Shown: positions 6,874 to 14,476 of the stretch, piece by piece
How the letters are laid out: every line of letters begins with the position of its first letter
Position numbering within the stretch: position 1 is the stretch's first letter
Assembly (NCBI GenBank): GCA_045046905.1
Contig: JASFYU010000189.1
Span: forward strand, 1 to 16,706
From: JASFYU01 sp045046905
Lineage (GTDB): Bacteria > Bacteroidota > Bacteroidia > Flavobacteriales > Flavobacteriaceae
Length of the DNA: 16,706 nucleotides
Reading direction: 5' to 3'
Translations under genes and position numbers: made by a program
The notes under the pieces: generated by a model
What the model was told of the DNA's origin: nothing
Seen by the model: the letters and a program-made list of their open reading frames with translations, nothing else
Database searches by the model: none

Positions 6874-8334
6874 ATGACCGCTACACACATCTTACTGCTT
6901 ATCGGAGCTTATTTTCTTCTGCTCGTTATAATTTCATATTTCACCGGTAAAAATGATTCAAACGCAGATTTTTTTAAAGCCGGCAAACAATCTCCTTGGT
7001 ACCTTGTTGCCTTTGGAATGATTGGTGCCTCCTTGTCAGGAGTTACTTTTATTTCGGTTCCGGGTTGGGTCGCGGCATCCGAATTCAGCTATATGCAAGT
7101 GGTCTTTGGGTATTTGGCGGGCTATTTTGTTATCGCCTATGTGCTACTTCCTATTTATTATAAATTGAACGTTACTTCGATATACGAATATCTAAACCAG
7201 CGCTTTGGCGTCACCAGCTATAAGGTCGGAGCCATATCATTCTTTATTTCTAGGGTTTTGGGGGCTTCTTTTCGGTTGTTCCTGGTCGCTATCGTATTGC
7301 AGCAATTTGTTTTTGACGCATGGAATGTTCCTTTTGAGCTTACCGTCTCCTTATCTATCTTACTCATTTGGATCTACACCTTTAAAGGAGGCATAAAGAC
7401 TATTGTATGGACAGATACCCTACAGACCCTGTTCATGCTTTTATCAGTAGGCTTATCTATTTATTATATCAACCAAGAATTGGACTGGACCTTCTCCGAG
7501 TTCCTAGCCTCCGATGAGTTAAAGCAATACAATAAAATTATGTTTACAGATGACTTTTTTAACAAAAACCATTTTGTAAAATCATTTCTGGGCGGTATGT
7601 TCATTACCATTTGTATGACTGGTCTAGATCAAGATATGATGCAAAAAAATCTTACCTGTAAATCTTTGAAAGACGCCCAAAGGAATATGGTATCCTTTGG
7701 CAGCGTACTGATTATTGTAAACTTTGTATTCTTATTGCTGGGCGCCCTGTTATTTATCTATGCCGAAAGGTTCGATATTGCCATTCCGCTAATGGATGGG
7801 TCACCAAAATCGGATTTGCTTTTTCCTGAGATTGCCATGAACAGCGGCCTGGGTATAACGGTTGCGATTACTTTTATGTTAGGACTGATAGCAGCTGCGT
7901 ACAGTAGCGCCGATAGCGCCCTTACTTCTTTGACCACCTCTTTTTGTATTGATTTTCTAGAGATAGAAAAAAGACCGGAAACCGATCAAAAAAAACTTCG
8001 CAAAAGAACCCATATAGGCATGAGCTTGTTGCTTATTATTGTTGTAATACTCTTTAAACATATATTGGACAGGAATGTAATCGATGGCTTACTCACCGTG
8101 GCCACCTATACCTATGGACCCCTGTTGGGTCTTTTTACTTTTGGCATTCTTAGCAAACACAAGGTAAAAGATAAATACGTTTGGGTTATTGCCGTCTTAT
8201 CAGTGCTTATCACCTATCTACTTGGAAATATACCCTCTGAGAGTATGAACGGTTATGCCTTTGGCTATGAACTTTTACCCATTAATGGTTTATTGACATT
8301 TTTCGGATTATGGCTGATACGGAATAAAAACTAA
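6874..8334 (+). CDS. Sodium:solute symporter (SSS family)
   Basis: A 486-residue inner-membrane transporter of the solute:sodium symporter family (LeuT fold, about 13 helices), coupling Na+ entry to uptake of an organic solute. The first helix starts at residue 5 (ILLLIGAYFLLLVIISYF); the early signature GMIGASLSGVTFISVPGW spans residues about 49-66. The Na+-site helix corresponding to vSGLT helix 8 reads GLIAAAYSSADSALTSLTT, with Ser344 and Ser345 at the positions of the vSGLT sodium-binding serines. The subfamily resembles flavobacterial transporters annotated for sialic acid, proline or sugars, but the substrate is not predictable. It stands alone on the plus strand; a weak -7-like TACTTTTTG lies about 20 bases upstream, and an inverted repeat follows the stop codon. 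Confidence 0.93.
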   Translation: MTATHILLLIGAYFLLLVIISYFTGKNDSNADFFKAGKQSPWYLVAFGMIGASLSGVTFISVPGWVAASEFSYMQVVFGYLAGYFVIAYVLLPIYYKLNVTSIYEYLNQRFGVTSYKVGAISFFISRVLGASFRLFLVAIVLQQFVFDAWNVPFELTVSLSILLIWIYTFKGGIKTIVWTDTLQTLFMLLSVGLSIYYINQELDWTFSEFLASDELKQYNKIMFTDDFFNKNHFVKSFLGGMFITICMTGLDQDMMQKNLTCKSLKDAQRNMVSFGSVLIIVNFVFLLLGALLFIYAERFDIAIPLMDGSPKSDLLFPEIAMNSGLGITVAITFMLGLIAAAYSSADSALTSLTTSFCIDFLEIEKRPETDQKKLRKRTHIGMSLLLIIVVILFKHILDRNVIDGLLTVATYTYGPLLGLFTFGILSKHKVKDKYVWVIAVLSVLITYLLGNIPSESMNGYAFGYELLPINGLLTFFGLWLIRNKN

Positions 8335-8349
8335 GTTTCAGAACAGTAT

Positions 8350-8384
8350 TTTCATCGATAAAACAAGCGATTTAATCGATGAAA
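8350..8384 (+). terminator. Inverted repeat after the symporter gene, possible terminator
   Basis: TTTCATCGAT (8350-8359) pairs perfectly with ATCGATGAAA (8375-8384) across a 15-nt loop, 15 bases after the symporter stop. A short GGTTTT follows rather than a long T tract and the loop is large, so this is a modest terminator candidate. Confidence 0.45.
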
Positions 8385-8580
8385 GGTTTTGGCATGCGGT
8401 TGAGATATCTTCTAAAACGCTTACATTAAATTTTAGAGCAATTAATATTGCTCTGCCACTAATAAAATCAAAGTACAGGCAACCGTGACCTCAACACCCT
8501 TGTTGCTAAGTATTTTATAAATTCAAGTTTTCAGTTCTCTGATTAAATATGACTCTTTTAAGCTCCATTATTAGCTAATC

Positions 8581-8793
8581 CTAGCAATATTCAGGCTGGC
8601 GACTTGCATTAATATACAAAGTAATAGGGTGTAAATTTTGAAAATCATTTAAATTGGTCTTAATTTGCACAATGGAAGCCGTCCCCTTTTCTATTCCGAA
8701 AGCTTTTGTTTCCAAATTTTTATCAATAAGATGTTTTATTACTAGATTGCTATAATGGTCTGGTTTTGATGAAACACAAAAAAATATAGTTTT
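8581..8793 (-). pseudogene. Possible 3' gene remnant (70-codon open frame without a start codon)
   Basis: The minus strand is open from 8793 to a TAG at 8581-8583, encoding 70 residues with no ATG, GTG or TTG in frame. The composition looks protein-like (KPDHYSNLVIKHLIDKNLET, then GIEKGTASIVQIKTNLNDFQ and ending ITLYINASRQPEYC). A TAA closes the frame upstream, beyond which the same frame reads VALLFGNVNI. I recognise no family. A start-less frame of this length can occur by chance in AT-rich DNA, so this is tentative; it could be the C-terminal stub of a lost gene. Confidence 0.25.
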
Positions 8794-8955
8794 TTATATG
8801 TTAACGTTACCGAATAATAGAGCAACGTTTTCAAAAAGAAAGAGCTACATATTATAACGAAAAGAAGTTATACTACTTCTGCAAAAATAAAGTCGTTGAT
8901 AAAGCTATATGTTTATAGTTAATGGTTAGTGTTTAGTATAGCCTATCAGCGAAAG

Positions 8956-8981
8956 AAACCCCGGCAGCAATGTCGGGGTTT
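8956..8981 (+). terminator. Strong intrinsic terminator with GNRA-type loop
   Basis: An 11-bp stem (AAACCCCGGCA at 8956-8966 with TGTCGGGGTTT at 8971-8981, one G-U pair) closes a GCAA tetraloop and runs into a T-rich tail (TTTTATGTTTAT). Orientation favours the plus strand. No gene precedes it within 600 bases, so what it terminates is unclear. Confidence 0.8.
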
Positions 8982-9102
8982 TATGTTTATGAATCTTGCC
9001 ACGCAAAAATAGAGCTTGATAATTGTTTTGATGGATCAAGACCCATTGTTATGTTTAAGCAAGACTAGTAGTTAATCTAAAGAGGAAATCTAAATCGCGA
9101 TA

Positions 9103-9651
9103 TCAGACTTTTCTTTTAGCATCGATACTATGCCCATCCAAACTCAGGATGTTTTTTTGCTTCCAATAGTTTTCAATACCCTTATTCCCTTGCATTTCGG
9201 CCCATGTCACCAACTCCTCACGTTGTTGTTTGTACTCAAGCACCGGCACTCCCATACCACAGGAGATCTGCACCATATCGATTTTCATTTTCACCAACTG
9301 CCTGCCACCAGCGATAGCAAGAAAGGAGTCAATATGTTTTTTCCAAAATCCGGTTCCTTTATGATATATTTTTGCGGTACCGTATAATCTTAAAATAAGT
9401 GGCTTTCCCTCAAAGGCACAAAACATAATCGTCATGCGATTATCTCTTTGCATATGTGCAGCAGTTTCATTACCGCTACCTGTGAGGTTCAACCAAAGAA
9501 CCGTGTTATCATCCAAAACCTTAAAGGAATCTAGGCCTTTAGGAGAAAGGTTTATTTTTCCTTCATTCATAGCCGTGGCCACAAAAAACAACTGTTGATT
9601 CTCTATAAAATCAATTAGCTCCGGAGTTAATTCGTATAATTTTTTTCCCAT
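9103..9651 (-). CDS. Pyridoxamine 5'-phosphate oxidase (PPOX-class) family protein
   Basis: A 182-residue FMN-binding split-barrel protein. Diagnostic stretches are FFVATAMNEGKINLSPKG at about 22-39 (first barrel strands), VLWLNLTGSGNETAAHM at about 51-67 and MTIMFCAFEGKPLILRLYGT at about 73-92, a pattern shared with flavin- or F420-type oxidoreductases of this superfamily. The C-terminal half has a CGMGVPVLEYKQQREEL segment and a basic end. The reaction is not known; such proteins often reduce small or xenobiotic substrates or bind flavin or heme. It follows fabH by 6 bases on the same strand, so it is almost certainly cotranscribed with it, though a lipid role is not implied by sequence. 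Confidence 0.88.
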   Translation of the reverse strand: MGKKLYELTPELIDFIENQQLFFVATAMNEGKINLSPKGLDSFKVLDDNTVLWLNLTGSGNETAAHMQRDNRMTIMFCAFEGKPLILRLYGTAKIYHKGTGFWKKHIDSFLAIAGGRQLVKMKIDMVQISCGMGVPVLEYKQQREELVTWAEMQGNKGIENYWKQKNILSLDGHSIDAKRKV

Positions 9652-9657
9652 ACCACA

Positions 9658-10665
9658 CTACCATCTTATAATGACGCTTCCCCAAGTAAAACCACTTCCG
9701 AATGCCGCAAGCACCACCAAGTCACCTTCCTTAATCTTGTTTTGCTCCCAAGCTTCGGAAAGGGCTATAGGAATCGAAGCCGCCGTGGTGTTCCCATATT
9801 TCATAATGTTATTGAAAATTTGGTCATCAGTCAGGCCAAACTTCCTTTGTACAAATTGTGAAATCCTTAGATTCGCCTGATGAGGAATCAACATATCAAT
9901 ATCGGTAGCTTGCAAATTATTTGCTTTCAAGCCCTCTTCAATCACCTCACTAAACCGTACTACAGCATTCTTAAAGACAAATTGGCCGTTCATGACAGGA
10001 AGATACGATTGATCATCAGGATTGTCGTCTGCAACAATATCAGTCACCCATCTACCACCCATTCCGGGTGCCAAAAGAGCAAGTTCCTCAGCATGTTGCC
10101 CCTCAGAATGCAAATGAGTAGATAGTATGCCTTTTGAAGTATCTTCTTCGCGACTGAGTACCGCTGCTCCAGCACCATCGCCAAAAATTACGGAAACTCC
10201 CCTACCCCTCGTTGTCATGTCTAATCCCTTTGAATGAATTTCGGAACCAATGATTAGAATATTCTTATACATTCCGGTTTTAATAAATTGATCAGCCACC
10301 GAAACCGCATAGACAAAACCAGAACATTGGTTTCGCACATCTAAAGCCCCCACCGTTTTAATACCCAAATCACGTTGAGTCAACACCCCAGGCCCTGGAA
10401 AATAATAGTCGGGACTCAAGGTGGCAAAAATAATAAAATCAATATCATCTTTATCGATTCCAGAGCGCTCAATCGCTATTTTTGCCGCTTCGACCCCCAT
10501 ACTAGTTGTAGTATCACCGCCATTTAAAACATGTCTGCGTTCTTGAATACCAGTGCGCTCTTGAATCCAAGCATCATTGGTATCCATTATTTTTGAAAGG
10601 TCATCATTGGTCACCACATTTTCAGGTACATAATAGCCAAGTCCGATTATTTTTGAATTATACAT
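9658..10665 (-). CDS. fabH: 3-oxoacyl-[acyl-carrier-protein] synthase III (KAS III)
   Basis: A 335-residue thiolase-fold condensing enzyme that joins an acyl-CoA starter to malonyl-ACP to begin fatty-acid synthesis. The catalytic triad is complete: Cys114 in VRNQCSGFVYA, His262 in IPHQANLRI and Asn292 in GNTTAASIP. The start-proximal ERTGIQERRH at 36-45 and C-terminal AAFGSGFTWGSVIIRW are typical. The segment SPDYYFPGPG at 84-93 differs from the E. coli enzyme and resembles the second, branched-chain-type or secondary KAS III copies of Bacteroidota, so this may not be the only FabH in the genome. The start at 10665 gives a standard N-terminus (SKIIGLGYYVPENVVTN). It leads a two-gene unit with the PPOX protein and is divergent from htpG. 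Confidence 0.92.
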   Translation of the reverse strand: MYNSKIIGLGYYVPENVVTNDDLSKIMDTNDAWIQERTGIQERRHVLNGGDTTTSMGVEAAKIAIERSGIDKDDIDFIIFATLSPDYYFPGPGVLTQRDLGIKTVGALDVRNQCSGFVYAVSVADQFIKTGMYKNILIIGSEIHSKGLDMTTRGRGVSVIFGDGAGAAVLSREEDTSKGILSTHLHSEGQHAEELALLAPGMGGRWVTDIVADDNPDDQSYLPVMNGQFVFKNAVVRFSEVIEEGLKANNLQATDIDMLIPHQANLRISQFVQRKFGLTDDQIFNNIMKYGNTTAASIPIALSEAWEQNKIKEGDLVVLAAFGSGFTWGSVIIRW

Positions 10666-10874
10666 GAATGATTTTTTACAATTTACTAATTTTAATAACT
10701 ACATCTCTCCAGTAATAAAGACGCGAATCCATAATTCACCAATAATACGAATTGTCACCTTAAATCTCCACTAATTATCAATTAGTTTATTATGTGCCAG
10801 TTTGTCATTATAGTTGAGTATGGTATTTTTTTTGACTACTACTATCCGTTACTAATTAAATATGAAATTTAAAA
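10666..10874. promoter_or_regulatory. Divergent fabH-htpG intergenic region
   Basis: This 209-base AT-rich gap must hold both promoters. No perfect TAnnTTTG was found on either strand; the nearest on the htpG side is TATTTTTTTTG (about 10829-10839), with extra Ts. A small inverted repeat CTAATT-ATC-AATTAG lies at about 10772-10786. No CIRCE element was seen. Nothing here decides how htpG is heat-regulated. Confidence 0.5.
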
Positions 10875-12764
10875 ATGGCTACAGGTAAAATCAATGTTTC
10901 AGTAGAGAACATTTTTCCTCTTATAAAAAAGTTCTTATATAGTGATCATGAAATATTTCTTCGCGAATTGATTTCCAACGCAACCGATGCGACACTTAAA
11001 TTGAAGCATATGTCTTCGATTAGTGAGGCAAAGGTTAAATATGGCAATCCGATAATTGAAGTAAAAGTCGATAAAAAAGGCAAAAAATTACACATTATTG
11101 ACCAAGGAATAGGAATGACCGAAGAAGAGGTCAAAAAATATATTAATGATTTGGCCTTTTCAGGTGCCGAAGATTTTCTAAACAAATATGATGACAAGGC
11201 CAAGGATGTTGGAATTATCGGTCATTTTGGTCTCGGTTTTTATTCTTCTTTTATGGTGGCCGAAAAGGTAGAGATTATCACAAAAAGCCATTCTGGTGCT
11301 GATGCAGCACATTGGTCTTGTGATGGTTCACCAAAATTCACACTTAAGAAGGGTAAGAAAGAAGATCGTGGTACCGAGATTATTCTTCATATTGCAGAAG
11401 ATTCTACAGAGTTCTTAGAGGAAAGCCGAATCAGCGAGCTCCTACTCAAGTACAATAAATTTATGCCTATTCCGATTAAGTTCGGAACAAAAACAGAGAC
11501 GCTTCCTAAACCCGAAGGCGCCAAGGACGAAGACCCGGCTCCTACACAAGAGGTAGATAATATTATTAATAATCCGGATCCAGCATGGACCAAGCAACCG
11601 GCCGATTTAAAGGATGAAGATTATAAGAGTTTTTATAGGGAGCTTTACCCTATGCAGTTTGAAGATCCTTTGTTTCACATACATTTAAATGTAGACTACC
11701 CGTTCAATCTTACTGGTATTTTATATTTTCCGAAACTGACGAACGATCTCAATATTCAAAAAGACAGGATTCAGCTGTATCAAAATCAGGTATTTGTCAC
11801 TGATAATGTAGAAGGCATTGTTCCTGAATTTTTGACCATGTTACGAGGAGTCATTGATTCACCTGACATTCCTTTAAACGTTTCGCGATCCTATCTACAA
11901 GCCGATGGTGCCGTTAAAAAAATCGCTTCTTACATATCAAGGAAAGTAGCCGATAAATTGAGTTCACTTTTCAAAAACAACCGTGAAGATTTCGAAAAGA
12001 AATGGAACGATATTAAAATAGTTATTGAATACGGAATGCTCTCCGAAGACAAGTTCTTCGAAAAGTCAGACAAATTTGCGCTCTACCCTACCGTAGATGG
12101 CAACTATTTTACCTTTGCTGAGCTTCAGGAAAAAATCAAAGACAACCAAACAGATAAAGATGATAAATTGGTCGTGTTATACACCTCTGACAAAGAAGCT
12201 CAACATAGCTATATCGAGGCTGCTAAAGCAAAAGGCTTCGAAGTTCTATTGATGGATTCTCCTATCATCAGCCACCTAATGCAAAAACTTGAGACTTCAA
12301 AAGAGAAGCTTTCCTTTGCAAGAGTCGATGCTGACCATCTAGATAACCTCATCAAAAAAGAAGATACTCAAATTTCAAAACTTTCAGATGAGGAGAAAGA
12401 TCGCCTCAAAGCAAATTTAGAAGAGGTCATCGAAAATAAAAGTTATACCATTCAATTGGAAGCTATGGATAGTGATGCATCTCCTTTTATCATCACTGAG
12501 CCTGAATTCATGCGTCGCATGAAAGAAATGCAACAGAGTGGTGGCGGTGGAGGCATGTTCGGCATGGGCAATATGCCAGAGATGTACAACCTTATCGTAA
12601 ATACCAATCACGAACTCGTCGGCGAAATATTGACCACCAAAACAGCTAAAAAACGTGAACGTTTGATCAATCAGTCTATTGATTTGGCCCGTTTATCGAA
12701 AGGCTTGTTGAAAGGCGAGGAACTGACCAACTTTATCAAACGCAGTTATGAGATGGTAAAGTGA
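10875..12764 (+). CDS. htpG: Molecular chaperone HtpG (bacterial Hsp90)
   Basis: A 629-residue Hsp90, an ATP-driven cytosolic homodimeric chaperone. The N-terminal GHKL ATPase shows Glu31 and Asn35 in LRELISNATDAT, Asp76 in IIDQGIGMT and the lid glycines in GHFGLGFYS (116-124). An insert rich in acidic residues and prolines (about 213-250) precedes the middle domain, which has NLTGILYFPKL and the catalytic-loop segment LNVSRSYLQAD near residues 334-344. In the C-terminal dimerisation domain the Met-rich helix (RRMKEMQQS) is followed by a Gly/Met-rich stretch GGGGGMFGMGNMPEM at about 556-570, where E. coli has a non-glycine segment. Start chosen for the standard MATGKINVSVENIF. It is monocistronic, ended by the bidirectional terminator at 12898-12937. 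Confidence 0.97.
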   Translation: MATGKINVSVENIFPLIKKFLYSDHEIFLRELISNATDATLKLKHMSSISEAKVKYGNPIIEVKVDKKGKKLHIIDQGIGMTEEEVKKYINDLAFSGAEDFLNKYDDKAKDVGIIGHFGLGFYSSFMVAEKVEIITKSHSGADAAHWSCDGSPKFTLKKGKKEDRGTEIILHIAEDSTEFLEESRISELLLKYNKFMPIPIKFGTKTETLPKPEGAKDEDPAPTQEVDNIINNPDPAWTKQPADLKDEDYKSFYRELYPMQFEDPLFHIHLNVDYPFNLTGILYFPKLTNDLNIQKDRIQLYQNQVFVTDNVEGIVPEFLTMLRGVIDSPDIPLNVSRSYLQADGAVKKIASYISRKVADKLSSLFKNNREDFEKKWNDIKIVIEYGMLSEDKFFEKSDKFALYPTVDGNYFTFAELQEKIKDNQTDKDDKLVVLYTSDKEAQHSYIEAAKAKGFEVLLMDSPIISHLMQKLETSKEKLSFARVDADHLDNLIKKEDTQISKLSDEEKDRLKANLEEVIENKSYTIQLEAMDSDASPFIITEPEFMRRMKEMQQSGGGGGMFGMGNMPEMYNLIVNTNHELVGEILTTKTAKKRERLINQSIDLARLSKGLLKGEELTNFIKRSYEMVK

Positions 12765-12808
12765 TGAAAAGCACAAAAGCATTGAGTACATGAGTATTGA
12801 ATACGGAG

Positions 12809-12904
12809 TTGAAGTAAACTAGCTCGAGACAATCCGAGACAGTAAAAAGAAACAAGCTTTAACATTCCGATAGCTATCGGGAGAGAGGGTACTAATGAAT
12901 AAAA
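12809..12904 (+). repeat. REP-like intergenic element, copy A
   Basis: A 96-base block after htpG opens with TTGAAGTAAACTAGCTCG (12809-12826) and closes with GAATAAAA (12897-12904); the same ends bound copy B at 14477-14577. Inside is a perfect palindrome CCGATAGCTATCGG (12867-12880) and a duplicated CCGAGAC/CTCGAGAC motif. The last bases merge into the terminator stem. No coding capacity is seen. Confidence 0.55.
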
Positions 12905-12937
12905 GACCACTTTATTAATTTAAGGTGGTCTTTTATT
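12898..12937. terminator. Bidirectional terminator between htpG and the anti-sigma-like gene
   Basis: A near-perfect 17-bp stem (12898-12914 with 12921-12937, one G-U pair) closes a TTAATT loop; the core is AAAAGACCAC paired with GTGGTCTTTT. It has T runs on both strands and sits between two convergent genes, so it likely ends transcripts from both sides, about 130 bases past the htpG stop and 3 bases past the 12940 stop. Confidence 0.85.
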
Positions 12938-12939
12938 TC

Positions 12940-13359
12940 TTAATGTATAGCGTACCGTTTGTCGAAATGATGTTTTAGCAGCATGACCTGAATACCCGTA
13001 AAAACTGCCAAGACAACAAAACCGTATACCACCGTATTAGAAATATTGGGGATCTTAAATTTGCTCAACAAATCAGTGTCTACAAAACCATTCCACCCTA
13101 AACTAGAAAACCAGTCTATTTCAGAACCTTGACCTTCCGCTACAGTAAAAGCAAAAACACTCAGAACCGCCAGTGCTAAAACAAGCCATACATATTTAGG
13201 AATCAAAGGCTTATTTCTACTTACAGCACTGTAAACGGTTTGCTCGCCAATATTGGCAAGTAATGAAGACGTAAAATTTTCAGATGGCGACTCTAGACCT
13301 GCTTCTTTGACCGCTTTCTTTAAAAAAACATCAAATTCTTTGTCTCTATTTGTTTCCAT
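12940..13359 (-). CDS. Two-TM membrane protein, probable anti-sigma factor
   Basis: A 139-residue protein that overlaps the end of the sigma-factor gene by 14 bases, the arrangement usual for ECF sigma/anti-sigma pairs. The N-terminal 50 residues are charged and probably cytosolic (DVFLKKAVKEAGLESPSENF); transmembrane helices are at about 56-74 (YVWLVLALAVLSVFAFTVA) and 109-128 (TVVYGFVVLAVFTGIQVMLL), with a short loop between them outside the membrane and a basic tail. There is no HxxxCxxC zinc motif. It has no family signature I can name, so anti-sigma function is inferred from gene position and topology. The start at 13359 fits the coupling overlap. Confidence 0.75.
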   Translation of the reverse strand: METNRDKEFDVFLKKAVKEAGLESPSENFTSSLLANIGEQTVYSAVSRNKPLIPKYVWLVLALAVLSVFAFTVAEGQGSEIDWFSSLGWNGFVDTDLLSKFKIPNISNTVVYGFVVLAVFTGIQVMLLKHHFDKRYAIH

Positions 13360-13930
13360 AGTTTTGTATTATTTCAGGCTCCAAGCTGTACTTTAATATT
13401 TTAGCCAACTTTTTTCTTGCCCTGAACAATCTAACTTTGACCGTATTGACATTACTACCCACAATCTTTGAAATCTCTTTTAAAGAGAGCTCTTCAAAGT
13501 AATGTAAGGTAATTAAAACTGCATCATCTCCAGCTAGTTCTTGTATCCCTTTTTTAATTCTCATCCTATCTTCCGCTACCTCCATAGGATTTATACTATT
13601 TTCATATGACACCAGTTTATTAACCGTATAATCATCAATAGCCTCGGTCTTTATTCTCCTTTTGCGTTTCTTTAGATAATCAAGACTACTGTGATAAGCA
13701 ATTTTATACAGCCAGGTCGAAAATTTGGAATCGCCTTTGAATTTTGATAATGACCCGTAGACCTTTAAAAAAACATCTTGGCTTACTTCTTCTGCTTCCT
13801 CTCTATTATTTAGCATACGTAGGGCCAAGGTAAATACCATCTGCTTATATTGATCTACCAATATAACAAAGGCATTTGTATCTCCATTAATAACCTTATC
13901 AATATAGTATTGGTCCTGGTCTTGACTCAT
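13346..13930 (-). CDS. ECF-type RNA polymerase sigma factor
   Basis: A 194-residue sigma-70 family factor of the extracytoplasmic-function type, with only regions 2 and 4. Region 2 runs from about 20 to 90, with NREEAEEVSQDVFLKVY (42-58) and KFSTWLYKIAYHSSLDYLKK (69-88) for core binding and -10 recognition. Region 4 is at about 125-180, with the helix-turn-helix LSLKEISKIVGSNVNTVKVR (148-167) and LFRARKKL (168-175). The gene is followed in the same transcript by the two-TM protein. Directly upstream is a GTAACC-N16-CGTC element whose -10 part ends 11 bases from the ATG, suggesting autoregulation. It resembles the Bacteroidota ECF21-like group, but that grouping is my inference. Confidence 0.93.
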   Translation of the reverse strand: MSQDQDQYYIDKVINGDTNAFVILVDQYKQMVFTLALRMLNNREEAEEVSQDVFLKVYGSLSKFKGDSKFSTWLYKIAYHSSLDYLKKRKRRIKTEAIDDYTVNKLVSYENSINPMEVAEDRMRIKKGIQELAGDDAVLITLHYFEELSLKEISKIVGSNVNTVKVRLFRARKKLAKILKYSLEPEIIQNYGNK

Positions 13931-13937
13931 TTCGCTT

Positions 13938-13967
13938 ATAAGACGTTCAAAGTAGTACCTTGGTTAC
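13938..13967 (-). promoter_or_regulatory. Putative ECF-sigma autoregulatory promoter (GTAACC-N16-CGTC)
   Basis: On the minus strand GTAACC (13967-13962) is followed after exactly 16 bases by CGTCTTAT (13945-13938). This resembles the TGTAAC/CGTC type of -35/-10 pair linked to Bacteroidetes ECF factors. A start a few bases further on would leave an almost leaderless sigma-factor mRNA. Confidence 0.6.
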
Positions 13968-13994
13968 GGTTTTCTGAAAAAAAAAGAATTTTGT

Positions 13995-14024
13995 GTAACC
14001 TTTAGAAGAATCTGATGGTCATAC
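13995..14024 (+). promoter_or_regulatory. Putative ECF-sigma target promoter (GTAACC-N16-GGTC)
   Basis: On the plus strand GTAACC (13995-14000) is followed after 16 bases by GGTCATAC (14017-14024), the same architecture and spacing as the divergent element facing the sigma gene. It would start transcription near 14030, about 35 bases before the small membrane-protein gene. Confidence 0.55.
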
Positions 14025-14065
14025 CTGATGAACAAGTTTATTAATCAATTAAAAAAACAATCATC

Positions 14066-14416
14066 ATGGGACCAGAAATAGTATTCATCAGTATTTTTAT
14101 AACGGTATTCGGCATCGCTTACCTCCATTATTCGACGCGCAACAAAGAACGTATGGCACTTATCGAAAAAGGGGCTGATGCCAGTATTTTTGTAAAGGAA
14201 AAACAAGAAAGAACCGCGCCGGTCTGGAAAGTGCTTATTTTAAATTCGGCCCTATTATTAATGGGAGTCGGTGCAGGTATCATGATTGGCGGAGTCTTGT
14301 GGTCTAACTTTAACGTGAATAAGGATATCGCCATGCCGGGTTCCATTTTTCTAATGGCCGGCACAGGGCTTCTTGTTGGCTTCTTTTTGACCAAACAACT
14401 CGACAAGGAGAAATGA
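14066..14416 (+). CDS. Small three-TM membrane protein (DUF6249-like), likely sigma target
   Basis: A 116-residue inner-membrane protein. Helices are predicted at about 4-21 (EIVFISIFITVFGIAYLH), 53-80 (VWKVLILNSALLLMGVGAGI and on) and 91-108 (PGSIFLMAGTGLLVGFFL). Between helices 1 and 2 is a charged, conserved-looking cytosolic stretch NKERMALIEKGADASIF. This pattern matches the DUF6249 type of small membrane protein often found beside Bacteroidota ECF sigma genes; the name is from memory. Its function is unknown. It is transcribed away from the sigma gene under an apparent copy of the sigma promoter, so it is a candidate direct regulon member or stress-response component. Confidence 0.8.
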   Translation: MGPEIVFISIFITVFGIAYLHYSTRNKERMALIEKGADASIFVKEKQERTAPVWKVLILNSALLLMGVGAGIMIGGVLWSNFNVNKDIAMPGSIFLMAGTGLLVGFFLTKQLDKEK

Positions 14417-14476
14417 ATCGTGGCGAAAGCTTCAGTATAAAAAAGGAATTAGCGGCTTAGAAACTAGTCTGATTCA

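Larger units (their letters stand above)
8335..9102. other. Geneless interval of about 770 bases
   Basis: No intact gene is supported on either strand between the symporter and the PPOX gene. The interval holds the post-symporter inverted repeat (8350-8384), a short perfect hairpin AGAGCAAT-TAAT-ATTGCTCT at 8435-8454, a start-less minus-strand frame (8581-8793) and a strong plus-strand terminator (8956-8981). No tRNA-like cloverleaf or known riboswitch pattern was recognised. The mix of a possible gene stub and an unattached terminator suggests a site of past gene loss, or an unannotated small RNA. Confidence 0.6.

Noticed and set aside
8748..8760. TATAAT box in the 770-base gap as a sigma-70 promoter
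   Set aside because: Bacteroidota sigma-A does not use the TATAAT/TTGACA consensus; the match is expected by chance in AT-rich sequence.
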